20,225 nucleotides of DNA from a bacterium (GTDB lineage Bacteria; Patescibacteriota; Microgenomatia; UBA1400; PJMF01), in the NCBI GenBank assembly GCA_900299155.1, contig OMIS01000081.1, positions 1 to 20,225 on the forward strand. The letters are read 5' to 3'. Of the stretch, positions 1 to 8,400 are shown in pieces (position 1 is the stretch's first letter; every line of letters starts with the position of its first letter). A program made the position numbers and the translations under genes. The notes beneath the pieces were generated by a model that was not told the DNA's origin, ran no database searches, and saw nothing but the letters and a program-made list of their open reading frames with translations.

Positions 1-2
1 CC

Positions 3-437
3 CTTCAAACAAATATAAAATATGGAGATTATATTTTTGGAGTTGTTGGTCATTTAGCAAAGACAGAGCTTTCAAAATTTGGTAAGAATGACTATTTCTT
101 TGTCATCGGTGAAGTAAAAGAACCTACGTTGGCCAACATAAGATCTTTTTCTAATCAAGCCTATGGTTATTCAGGACAACATAGAGCAAATAAACTCCCC
201 CCTGGATTATTTGGAGGATATTGGGTATTTCCGATTATTCTCGTTGATCAAATACAAGATAGCGTAATGAATGCGATACAACAGGAAGATCCGCCAAAAC
301 ATTATTCTTCAGCAGAATTTCCTATTGTTGTAGAAAAAACAACTAAAAAAGTATATTACTTCCAACGTACTCCAGCTTGGGGAGCCGCATACTACGCAGG
401 TTTTAGGCAGTTAGCCAGCGAGATTACATCTCTATAA
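3..437 (+). CDS. 3' part of an unrecognised gene, truncated by the window edge
   Basis: The reading frame is open from the first bases of the window to TAA at 435-437, so about 144 C-terminal residues are visible and the true start lies to the left. A TTG at 129 is available as a start, but the frame reads protein-like well upstream of it (for example GDYIFGVVGHLAKTELSKFG), so a start there is unlikely. The visible part is soluble and mixed alpha/beta in character, with many aromatic residues near the end (KVYYFQRTPAWGAAYYAGFR). I see no transmembrane segment, no metal-binding cysteine cluster and no motif that I can assign. GC-rich hairpins follow the stop. I do not recognise the family and assign no function. 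Confidence 0.75.
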   Translation, partial: LQTNIKYGDYIFGVVGHLAKTELSKFGKNDYFFVIGEVKEPTLANIRSFSNQAYGYSGQHRANKLPPGLFGGYWVFPIILVDQIQDSVMNAIQQEDPPKHYSSAEFPIVVEKTTKKVYYFQRTPAWGAAYYAGFRQLASEITSL

Positions 438-445
438 AATCCTTA

Positions 446-512
446 CTCGCCCGAAGGGCGAGAAAAATCGCGCGCGCAAAAAATAACGGAAGCGAGGCCG
501 CCGCAGGCGGCC
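446..512. repeat. Two GC-rich perfect hairpins and a CG run in an AT-rich spacer
   Basis: The 225-nt spacer 438-662 holds CTCGCCC-GAA-GGGCGAG at 446-462 and GGCCGCC-GCA-GGCGGCC at 496-512, both perfect 7-bp stems with 3-nt loops. An alternating CG stretch lies between them (469-477). The base composition is unlike the surrounding AT-rich DNA. Neither hairpin is followed by a T-run on the plus strand, so they are not typical intrinsic terminators. They resemble dispersed REP-like palindromes. A further small palindrome, ACCCTTTAGGGT, lies at 600-611. Whether these are dispersed repeats cannot be judged from one window. Confidence 0.6.
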
Positions 513-649
513 GAGCTAACAACTTTGAAATTCGGTTCTAACTTTTTCGTAAATCTCGACAATCGTAAGCAAACCATATAACTCAGGCGAGAAGTTTATA
601 CCCTTTAGGGTAAGTCCTGTCTCCCCGACAAAGCATACTATTTTTCCTG

Positions 650-655
650 TACAAT
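650..655 (+). promoter_or_regulatory. -10 box TACAAT, leaderless-type promoter
   Basis: TACAAT lies 7 nt before the ATG at 663. With the usual 6-8 nt from the -10 box to the transcription start, the mRNA would begin at or next to the start codon. The only -35-like match is CCGACA at 625-630, with a long 19-nt spacer. No Shine-Dalgarno sequence is present before the ATG. Confidence 0.5.
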
Positions 656-662
656 TAAACTA

Positions 663-2249
663 ATGAGTGAGTCGCAACTTACACGCCGACAGTTTATTAC
701 AAGAGGGACAAAGATTATAGCTGCTGGCCTAATAGGGTCTGAATTATATAGTCACCAAGATATGTATTTGCGTGCAGCCGGAAAATTTATTGACTGGCTT
801 ATACCACCCACTAGCTATGGTTTTCCAATTCTTACAACCTCTGCGCCTCGCAAAGATAATACGCCAACTATAGATAACCTCAACATTCACAAATCAAGTT
901 TATCTATCCAAGCTGTCACTGATATTAACAAACCACTTCCAATGCTAACTGTGCCTGAACTATCTGGTCATGGTCAATTCTCAATGCAAAAGATAGCCTC
1001 AGGTGAACATATATTTTCAGGATGCAGCATAATAACAACTCGTGAGGGTTTGCAAAAAGGCAGACAGGAATACTGTGCACTTTTTGTAAAAGATCAACAA
1101 ATACTTGCCGTAGGATATGAAAGCAACCGTGTCGCTATATTAGATAAAAAAACAAAAGAATGGGAAGATTTAGTAACAGCTGAATCAGTAGATAGTTTAG
1201 CGGTAATTTCAATTTCAAATATTTGGCCACAACTAGTAACTACTAGATACTTTAATAGTGCACAAGGAATGTTAGAAATCATTGAATATGGCAATCAAGC
1301 ACTCGCACATCACGAACACAAACCATACTATGGAGTACTTGCTTCTACCAAAATGCCCAACTCTTCTGAGTTGCAGCTAGATAGCACTAATGTCGTGCAG
1401 TCTCCAGAAGAAGCATTTGCGTTCACAAAACCATACTACATAACTGAAGATGGTGTTTTAATTGATATGATCCATATTACTGATAAACCTCGCATCGTAT
1501 TGCAATGGCTGATGCAGCTGCAGTACTACAAAAAATTTAAAGAGAAATATGGATATGCAGAAAAAACAGTAAAGTTAAACACCAATTATCTTGGTGGTGA
1601 TAATAATCAAATAGAATTTGCTATAGATACGGAGAATATCGAACAAGACATTAAGCGGGAAACACTATTACTACTTATGTCTGTATTTACTTCTGTCACT
1701 GAAGGTGTATTACAGTACGAAGTTGTAGCACAAGCAAGAAAATGGAGGCTACCTGTAGATATAATTAGTAAAAATTCGGGATATTCTCCTGAAGATGCTT
1801 TCACCAATTCACTTGCAGCAGAATTCGCCTATCGTATTTTCAATAATCCCGATAGTAAATATGCTGGAATAATTAATAAAACTCTTTCAGAATGGATAAA
1901 TTCTAGTACAATACTTTCTTCAGAAGAATTGAATGTTTTAGCTGAAAAATTTATTTATCTACCAGAATTCTCTGAACTTCGAACAGATATATTAAAAATA
2001 CTCACTAAACAATTTTCTTGTAGAGCATTAACAGAGCCAATTACTGTGCATCCCTTGGGTTTATACCCTTTTAATCCAGTTAAGATTGATGCTAGAGTAC
2101 AAGATCCATTACAACACTTTACTGTTCCACAAACTACTGCAGGCATAAGATTACTAAATTATCCTAATTGGGCAGAATCACTGCCTCAGGGAGCAGGACG
2201 ATTAAGTAATCGATTAAATACTCTTATTAAGAGAGTATTCAACAAGTAA
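663..2249 (+). CDS. Exported protein with twin-arginine signal, function unknown
   Basis: The product is 528 aa. The N-terminus carries a Tat-type signal: LTRRQFITRG (residues 6-15, arginines 8-9) followed by a short hydrophobic stretch (KIIAAGLIG), so export in folded form across the cytoplasmic membrane is the best reading. The rest is a large soluble domain without recognisable catalytic motifs or cysteine clusters. The ATG at 663 is chosen because it begins the Tat signal and sits 7 nt after TACAAT. An 8-bp inverted repeat (AATACTCT/AGAGTATT, 2217-2239) overlaps the last codons. The next gene has its own -10 box, so this is probably a single-gene unit. I do not recognise the family. Twin arginines can be fortuitous, but their position and the following hydrophobic run fit well. 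Confidence 0.8.
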   Translation: MSESQLTRRQFITRGTKIIAAGLIGSELYSHQDMYLRAAGKFIDWLIPPTSYGFPILTTSAPRKDNTPTIDNLNIHKSSLSIQAVTDINKPLPMLTVPELSGHGQFSMQKIASGEHIFSGCSIITTREGLQKGRQEYCALFVKDQQILAVGYESNRVAILDKKTKEWEDLVTAESVDSLAVISISNIWPQLVTTRYFNSAQGMLEIIEYGNQALAHHEHKPYYGVLASTKMPNSSELQLDSTNVVQSPEEAFAFTKPYYITEDGVLIDMIHITDKPRIVLQWLMQLQYYKKFKEKYGYAEKTVKLNTNYLGGDNNQIEFAIDTENIEQDIKRETLLLLMSVFTSVTEGVLQYEVVAQARKWRLPVDIISKNSGYSPEDAFTNSLAAEFAYRIFNNPDSKYAGIINKTLSEWINSSTILSSEELNVLAEKFIYLPEFSELRTDILKILTKQFSCRALTEPITVHPLGLYPFNPVKIDARVQDPLQHFTVPQTTAGIRLLNYPNWAESLPQGAGRLSNRLNTLIKRVFNK

Positions 2250-2276
2250 TAGTTATTCCATCCTACAATTGTACAG

Positions 2277-2282
2277 TACAAT
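2277..2282 (+). promoter_or_regulatory. -10 box TACAAT upstream of the mutY-like gene
   Basis: TACAAT lies 7 nt before the ATG at 2290, again the spacing of a leaderless transcript. A second TACAAT at 2264-2269 forms the 10-bp palindrome TACAATTGTA (2264-2273), which could be a tandem -10 box or an operator. No Shine-Dalgarno sequence is visible. Confidence 0.45.
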
Positions 2283-2289
2283 ACCGAAC

Positions 2290-3093
2290 ATGAATGGTTT
2301 TCAAAACTTTATTCGTCAGTGGTACCTTCGTCACGGACGTCATGAACTTCCCTGGCGGCAGACTACTGATCCATATAAAATTCTGGTTTCAGAATTAATG
2401 CTCCAGCAAACGCAAGTTGAGCGAGTGATTCCCAAATATTTAGCATTTATAGAACGCTTTCCTGATACCAAAACATTGGCTGCTGCTAGTTTGCGTGATG
2501 TTTTAGTGCTCTGGCAGGGACTTGGATATAACAGAAGAGCAAAATACTTACTTCAGTGTGCTAAAGTGGTGGAAGAACAGTACAACGGACAGTTTCCAAA
2601 CAATGAATCAGCTTTATTAGAACTGCCTGGAATTGGGCCGTATACTGCAAGTGCAGTCTGTGCATTTGCATACAACCAAGCGGTGGTATTAATTGAGACC
2701 AATGTGCGGACAGTTTTTTTGTATCATTTTTTTGCAGAAAAAAATGAGGTTCATGATAAAGAAATTCTAGAACTAGTTACTCTATCTCTTGATACAACTC
2801 ACCCCCGAGAATGGTACTGGGCACTTATGGATTATGGTAGCTATCTAAAAAAAATACTGCCCAATCCAAGTAGAAAAAGTAAACAACATACCAAGCAAAG
2901 CAAGTTTTCTGGTTCACTCAGGCAGGTGAGAGGTGAAATAATCAGGTTGTTAACTGCAAAAGATTACCAAACAACAACTGAGTTATTGCAACAACTACAA
3001 TCCAATAAACTATATTTTGCCGCTGCTTTAGATCAGTTACTTCAAGAAAAGCTGGTTGTGCAAGATTCAGGCAAAATATCACTAGGGGAATAA
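2290..3093 (+). CDS. mutY: MutY-like A/G-specific adenine DNA glycosylase lacking the iron-sulfur domain
   Basis: This 267-aa protein of the HhH-GPD glycosylase superfamily is expected to excise adenine opposite 8-oxoguanine in base excision repair. The MutY hallmark LPWR...DPYKILVSELMLQQTQV (residues 20-43) includes the catalytic Glu at about 35. The helix-hairpin-helix is ELPGIGPYTA (111-120). At the position of the usual catalytic Asp (DGNV in E. coli) the protein reads IETNV, so Glu136 replaces Asp. The four cysteines of the 4Fe-4S cluster are absent. Instead, MDYGSYLKK is followed by a basic SRKSKQHTKQSKF segment and a winged-helix-like tail (about 208-267). The NUDIX-like 8-oxoG recognition domain of longer MutY proteins is also missing. 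ATG 2290 is preferred over the upstream TTG 2269 because of TACAAT at 2277. The substrate of this subfamily is inferred. Confidence 0.85.
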   Translation: MNGFQNFIRQWYLRHGRHELPWRQTTDPYKILVSELMLQQTQVERVIPKYLAFIERFPDTKTLAAASLRDVLVLWQGLGYNRRAKYLLQCAKVVEEQYNGQFPNNESALLELPGIGPYTASAVCAFAYNQAVVLIETNVRTVFLYHFFAEKNEVHDKEILELVTLSLDTTHPREWYWALMDYGSYLKKILPNPSRKSKQHTKQSKFSGSLRQVRGEIIRLLTAKDYQTTTELLQQLQSNKLYFAAALDQLLQEKLVVQDSGKISLGE

Positions 3094-3199
3094 ATTTGTT
3101 GAAGATAACATCTTTCACCAAGCAGCGTAATTTTGCTATATTCTGCAGCAAAGTATAGAAATCTGCGGTAGAATAAGTGGTTGGAGCTGAGTGAGATGT

Positions 3200-4162
3200 A
3201 TGAAATATAAACGTGTTGGACTCGGCGGTACATTTGATCATTTTCATGCAGGTCATCAATCATTTTTACAACAAACAGCAGCACAATCAGAGCATTTATT
3301 GATTGGTATAACCCAACCAGAATTGCAAACAACTAAAGTTTTGTCTTCGCAAATTGAACCATTTTCTATTCGTGCCCAAGCAGTACTAGATTTCTGTAAA
3401 AAAAATAAAATTTCCTGTGAATTTTTTCCGCTGCATGATATCTATGGACCCACTTTAACGGATGAAAGTATTGACGCGGTCTTTGTAACAACAGAAACTG
3501 AAAAAGGCGGGGCTGCCATAAATTCCAAGAGAGTAGAACTTGGATTACATAAATTACCTGTAGTAGTTACCCAATTGGTGCCAGCAGAAGACGGACGTCC
3601 TATCGCAAGCCAAAGAATTCGCATGGGAGAAGTTTCACGCTCAGGGAAACTCTATAGCACCATTTTTGAGCAGACAATTCAGCTATCAGATAGACAGCGT
3701 CAGTTCTTTTCACAATTGCATGGTCAGATTGTACGTCAACCAAGCGCTTCATATAACACAGTCTGTTCTTGTGTCGTCGGTGACAGCTCGTTTGAAACGT
3801 TTATTGCAAATAAGTGGGAATATTCTCTCGGTTGTATTGATTTTAGAAAACAGCGCGTGGAGTATCAGCCAAGCTCGTTAGTACGCTCAAAGATCACAGT
3901 TCACGCAGCAAACGCAGCAGGTGAAATTTCTGCAGAATTTGCAAAAGTATTTAGGCAAGTAGCTTCAGATTCTATGACACAACATACACAATCTGTGATC
4001 AAAGTTGATGGCGAAGAAGACCTTGCAGCAGTAGTGGCAGTTTTAACACTGCCACTCGGCAGCAGCGTATATTATGGCCAGCCACACCAAGGTATGGTTG
4101 AAGTTATGATTACAGAAGAAATCAAAGATGGTTTTTGGGAAGTATTAACTGCTTCAGCATAG
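3200..4162 (+). CDS. coaD: Fusion of archaeal-type phosphopantetheine adenylyltransferase and GTP-dependent dephospho-CoA kinase
   Basis: This 320-aa bifunctional enzyme is predicted to catalyse the last two steps of CoA synthesis: 4'-phosphopantetheine + ATP to dephospho-CoA, then phosphorylation to CoA. Residues 1 to about 155 are a nucleotidyltransferase of the archaeal/eukaryal PPAT type, with GGTFDHFHAGH (9-19, the HxGH motif) and the late nucleotide motif IASQRIRMGEV (135-145). Residues about 165-315 match the archaeal GTP-dependent dephospho-CoA kinase family (DUF359): VGD (193-195), CIDFRKQR (212-219), AANAAGEIS (236-244), VDGEEDLA (269-276) and YYGQPHQG (291-298). No P-loop CoaE is present in the fusion. 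GTG 3191 is an in-frame alternative start. GGAG at 3183-3186 and TAGAAT at 3169-3174 lie upstream. Domain calls come from motif recognition. Confidence 0.85.
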   Translation: MKYKRVGLGGTFDHFHAGHQSFLQQTAAQSEHLLIGITQPELQTTKVLSSQIEPFSIRAQAVLDFCKKNKISCEFFPLHDIYGPTLTDESIDAVFVTTETEKGGAAINSKRVELGLHKLPVVVTQLVPAEDGRPIASQRIRMGEVSRSGKLYSTIFEQTIQLSDRQRQFFSQLHGQIVRQPSASYNTVCSCVVGDSSFETFIANKWEYSLGCIDFRKQRVEYQPSSLVRSKITVHAANAAGEISAEFAKVFRQVASDSMTQHTQSVIKVDGEEDLAAVVAVLTLPLGSSVYYGQPHQGMVEVMITEEIKDGFWEVLTASA

Positions 4163-4258
4163 TTTTTCCCGGATATAGTACTTTGATATATTTTGATATT
4201 TTTAGGCAAATTGAATACATTTATAAACCCGAATCTTCCCCAAATAAACAAAATCTGA

Positions 4259-4264
4259 TAGAGT
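4259..4264 (+). promoter_or_regulatory. Possible -10 box TAGAGT before rarA
   Basis: TAGAGT lies 6 nt before the rarA ATG at 4271, the same geometry as the boxes before the Tat protein, mutY and recQ. No Shine-Dalgarno sequence and no clear -35 are visible. If real, it drives the hybrid rarA and probably the first cargo genes of the element. Confidence 0.35.
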
Positions 4265-4270
4265 GTCTGT

Positions 4271-5476
4271 ATGTCACTTGCCACCGCACTACGACCAAGC
4301 ACATTAGATGAATATATTGGACAGCAGCATTTAATCGGTGCTGGTAAACCTATTCGTGTTTCTTTAGAAAAAGATCAATTATTTTCAATGATTTTTTGGG
4401 GTCCACCTGGTGTGGGAAAAACGTCATTGGCTCGGATTATTGCACAAACTCAGAGCAGAGAATTTTATGAACTCTCTGCGGTATCGGCGGGAAAGGCAGA
4501 TATTAAAGATATCGTAACACAAACTACTGAACAGCGAAAATCACTGCTGGGGCATGCTGATCTTGCACCAGTTTTATTTTTGGATGAGATTCATCGATTT
4601 AATAAAGCACAACAAGATTTTTTACTTCCATTTGTTGAGAACGGCACTATTTTACTCATAGGAGCCACTACAGAAAATCCAAGCTTTGAAGTAAATTCAG
4701 CACTACTTTCACGCACTAAAGTTTTTACATTACATGTTTTAGAAACAGAAGATCTAGAAAAACTTATTACAAAGGCATTTACATACTGGGAAAAGGAGTA
4801 TGGTTTCAAACCAGAAATGACAGCTGAGACAAAGGAATGGCTGATAAATTATTCAGCAGGAGATGGACGGAAACTTCTTAATGCGCTTGAGCAAACCTTG
4901 GCTTTATACGAAACTGTCACTATCGAAAGTTTGAAAACCAGCATCCAATCAAATTTTATTAAGTATGATAAAAAGGGAGAAGAGCACTACGACACCATTA
5001 GCTCATATTTGAAGAGTATGAGGGCAAGTAATCCAGATGCCGCACTCTACTATTTAGCCAGGATGGTAGAGAGTGGAGAAGACCCCAAGTTCATAGCGAG
5101 AAGAATGGTGATATTTGCTTCCGAAGATGTCGGACTGGCACAGCCAACTGCCCTTGTAGTGGCTAATGCAGTGTTCGAGGCAGTGACAAAGGTAGGATAC
5201 CCAGAAGCTCAGATCAACCTAGCTCATGGCACGGTTTACTTAGCTCAAGCCAAAAAAGACAGGTCAGCGTATGACGCATACTTTGCAGCTCTTGATGACG
5301 TAAAAAAGCATGGGAACTTGCCGATACCTTTACACTTACGCAATGCACCTACAAAGTTGATGAAAGAGTTAGGGTATGGAAAGGGTTACGAGATGTATCC
5401 TGATCCTAAAGAGAGCTTGTTACCAGATAAGCTCAAAGGAAGGAAATACCTTCTGAGAAAAGAAGGTTCAAAGTAA
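4271..5476 (+). CDS. rarA: RarA/MgsA replication-associated AAA+ ATPase, hybrid of host N-part and element-encoded C-part
   Basis: RarA acts at stalled replication forks and interacts with SSB and DNA ends. The 401-aa product has Walker A GPPGVGKT (44-51), Walker B VLFLDE (101-106), the sensor-1 region GATTENPSFE (131-140), arginine-finger/sensor-2 segment GDGRKLLNAL (197-206), and the RarA/MgsA C-terminal tetramerisation domain from about residue 240. The 11-bp core GACACCATTAG begins exactly at codon 241 (4991). From there on the DNA belongs to the mobile element, while the host's own continuation sits at 17131-17628. By eye the two C-terminal parts are about three-quarters identical in protein but clearly diverged in DNA, so the element brought a homologous 3' end from another source. 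The hybrid is full length for the family. The next gene starts 3 nt after its stop. Confidence 0.93.
   Translation: MSLATALRPSTLDEYIGQQHLIGAGKPIRVSLEKDQLFSMIFWGPPGVGKTSLARIIAQTQSREFYELSAVSAGKADIKDIVTQTTEQRKSLLGHADLAPVLFLDEIHRFNKAQQDFLLPFVENGTILLIGATTENPSFEVNSALLSRTKVFTLHVLETEDLEKLITKAFTYWEKEYGFKPEMTAETKEWLINYSAGDGRKLLNALEQTLALYETVTIESLKTSIQSNFIKYDKKGEEHYDTISSYLKSMRASNPDAALYYLARMVESGEDPKFIARRMVIFASEDVGLAQPTALVVANAVFEAVTKVGYPEAQINLAHGTVYLAQAKKDRSAYDAYFAALDDVKKHGNLPIPLHLRNAPTKLMKELGYGKGYEMYPDPKESLLPDKLKGRKYLLRKEGSK
4991..5001 (+). repeat. Left attachment-site core (attL)
   Basis: GACACCATTAG, identical to 17131-17141. It encodes D-T-I-S of rarA in frame (codons 241-244). Sequence to the left is host rarA and sequence to the right is element rarA. 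Serine integrases normally exchange strands at a central dinucleotide inside such a core; the exact dinucleotide cannot be read from the sequence alone. Confidence 0.85.
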
Positions 5477-5479
5477 TCT

Positions 5480-8400
5480 ATGCAGTTATCATTACAGAAA
5501 CCAGGTCAACCTAAAAAGCTCACTGAAAAACAGCAAGAGCTGTATAAACAGTTGAATCAGCATCTCAATGTAGAACCTGCAACTTTTTTCTCTGATGCTT
5601 GCAAAATAATGAATGGTAATAGTGATTTAGAGGCTGAAACCAATCTTGTCTCCCATTTACTAAGAGAAGTTATTGGGGAAATAACTAATAAACTTTTGCC
5701 TAGTGATTACAGAGAAAGAATTGCTAAAGCTAGTTTGTTAGCTGAAAAGGGTTTTGCTGTTGGAGAAGGCATTTACCAGATTCAAATTATAGACAAAAAT
5801 CCAACTTATAGAGATAAAATTGAACTCATCGTTAGTCAGTTCAAACTTGATGCTGATAACGAAAACGTCATCTTTTGGAAAGAGGTACTAGCAGACAAAG
5901 AAAAAGGATTGCATAAATATGCTCATCGTTCAAACGTACAGGGCATAAGAAAAGTAGACTCTCAATTTCAAGAAAGGTGGGAGCGTATACAAGCTCTTAT
6001 TTCCTTTCAGCTCAAGCTCATCAAAGAAAAAATCTTAGAAGATTACAAAGCACTTGATTTATATTTGGCTAAACCACAGTTATCTAATAAAGATCTGTCT
6101 GCAATAAAAGTCCACATTCCCCTCAATGCCTTTACCCTCCAGTATTTTTTTAGTAAATCGAAGCAATATAAAAGCATCAAAAGACTGAGAGAAAAAGGCT
6201 TCTTCGACTACCCCACACCCCCTTTAGAACACGAAAGTGGCGGAATTAGTTATCCCCATTGGCCTCAGGTACAATTTCTAAAAGAGGCTATTTCAGACCA
6301 AAATCTCCACCAGGAAGTACTAGAAATTTGTTTAGAAGTAAAGACTGATAATTACAATGTCCAGCATCCTATTATCGAACTAGTTACTAAGCTACCACCT
6401 GACAAAGCAGTTCAATTCAAAGAAGTGGCTCTGAATTGGTTACAATCTCAGCATCAGTGGATAGACTACAGAACGTATGGTGAATTGATCGTCTCATATG
6501 CCAAAAATGGATATTGTTCGGAAGCCATTGAACTAACCAAATTATTACTCAAAATAAAACCCGATCCACGCCAAGCAATCGAAGTTGAAGGATATAAAAT
6601 TGGTCATGATCCTGTTGGGATTATTGCGGAATCATATTACGAAGATTTCCTTCAAACATATATTCCTGTTTTAGTTGAACATTGTGGGTTACCAGCATTT
6701 GAACCGATGCTTTCTTCACTGCAAAAATATATTGAAATCCAAAGCCAAGATCGTTCTCATTCAAAAGACGATTATTCTGATATTTGGAGACCGTCAATTC
6801 AAAAAGACCCCAAACACGGTATCAGCAACTACCTTATAACAGCAATAAGAAGTGCTGCTACCAGCTATCTGGCTAAATACCCAGAAAAATTATCTACTCT
6901 ACTCAAAACACTTGAGAGTGTGAACCTAAAAATAACAAGACGAGTCGTTTTGTACCTCTTAGTTCAAGCTAGCTTGGATATTAGTACCAAGACCAATCAA
7001 AAACTAATCACAAAAGCCTTACTAACTGCTGACGAGTTTGGTGACCGAAGTGGCTTCACTCAAGAGTATTACGAGTTAGCTCAAAAGTACGCAAGTATTT
7101 TGAGTTCTTATCATCGAGAAAAAATATGGAAAATGATTCAGATTCCCCCCGAAACTGACCAAAAAGGTTTCAAAGAATACTGGCAAGCTGCTCATCTCAA
7201 GCCATTTATTAGTTATGGAGGTAAGTGGAAAAAACTTTACGAACAACAAATAAAGATCTCAGGAGAACCAAAGTATCGTGCGGAGGAATCAAAAGTTTAC
7301 ATGAGAGAAGTGAAGGATAATAGCCCCCTTACTATTGAAAAACTCAAATCAATGACTCCAAATGAAGTAATCGAGTATGCTCGTAACTGGAAGCCTCAAG
7401 ATAGCGATCCTCTTGAAAGAACTCTTGAAGGTTTAGGGATTGCTATTAGCACTTTGGTACAAGAAGATCCTACAAATTGGTTGCAGGTAATTGATCAAAT
7501 CCCTAGCTTAGATAAAGCCTATGTTCGTTCTTACTTTGATGGTTACGTGAAAGCTAGAAAGGCTGGGAAAAAGTTTTCATGGACACAGCTTTTAGAATTA
7601 GCAGAAAAAATACTAAAAGATCATCCAGCAAGCAATGACAAAAATGACCCAGGAACTATGGGATTTGATCCTAATTGGAGCTGGTGTAGAAGAACTATCG
7701 CTGACTTAGTTTCAGATGGCCTTGATAATAATGATAACCAAATACCTCAAAAAAATCGGAAACAAGTCTGGAAGGTCATAGATTTACTGTTGCAAGATCC
7801 AAACCCTGATGAGAAACAGGAAAAATCAATAGAAGATCAGCACAGAGACAAGGACCGAGATTATCTAACTACCGCCATCAACTCAATCAGAGGCATTGCA
7901 ATTCAAGCAGCGATAGAATACGGCATTTGGATCAAACTCAAACTTACTGAAGAACAGCAAAAGAGTTGGGATCTTGAAACACAAGCTCCTGAACTATCAC
8001 AAGCACTACTCATTCACTTAGACCCTCAACTTGATAAGTCACCAGCTATAAGAGCAGTATTTGGACAACAACTAATGAGAATGACATGGCTAGATAGTAA
8101 GTGGATGACTAAAAATAAACAAAAGATTTTCCCACCCAAAAAAGATGAGCAAGAGTTTTTCGATGCAGCTTGGGAAAGTTATGTCACCTACGTTGATCCT
8201 CGAAAACAAATGCTTGATATTTATGAGGCTGAGTACGTAAGAGCTGTGAGTGAGCTTGGTACAAGAGCTGATGCTCGCCATCACTTAGTTTCTCCAGACC
8301 AAAGATTAGTTCAACATTTAGCGTTTTTATACATTTGGGGATTCTTAGACTTTGGGGAGAAGCAAAGTATCTGGGACAAGTTTTATGATTCAGCTCCAGT

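Noticed and set aside
2217..2239. 8-bp inverted repeat AATACTCT/AGAGTATT at the end of the Tat-protein gene
   Set aside because: It lies inside the coding region before the stop and has no T-run, so it cannot be called a terminator.
4183..4204. Near-tandem TTTGATATA/TTTTGATATT before rarA
   Set aside because: Two copies of a very AT-rich word in AT-rich DNA; too weak to call a repeat or operator.
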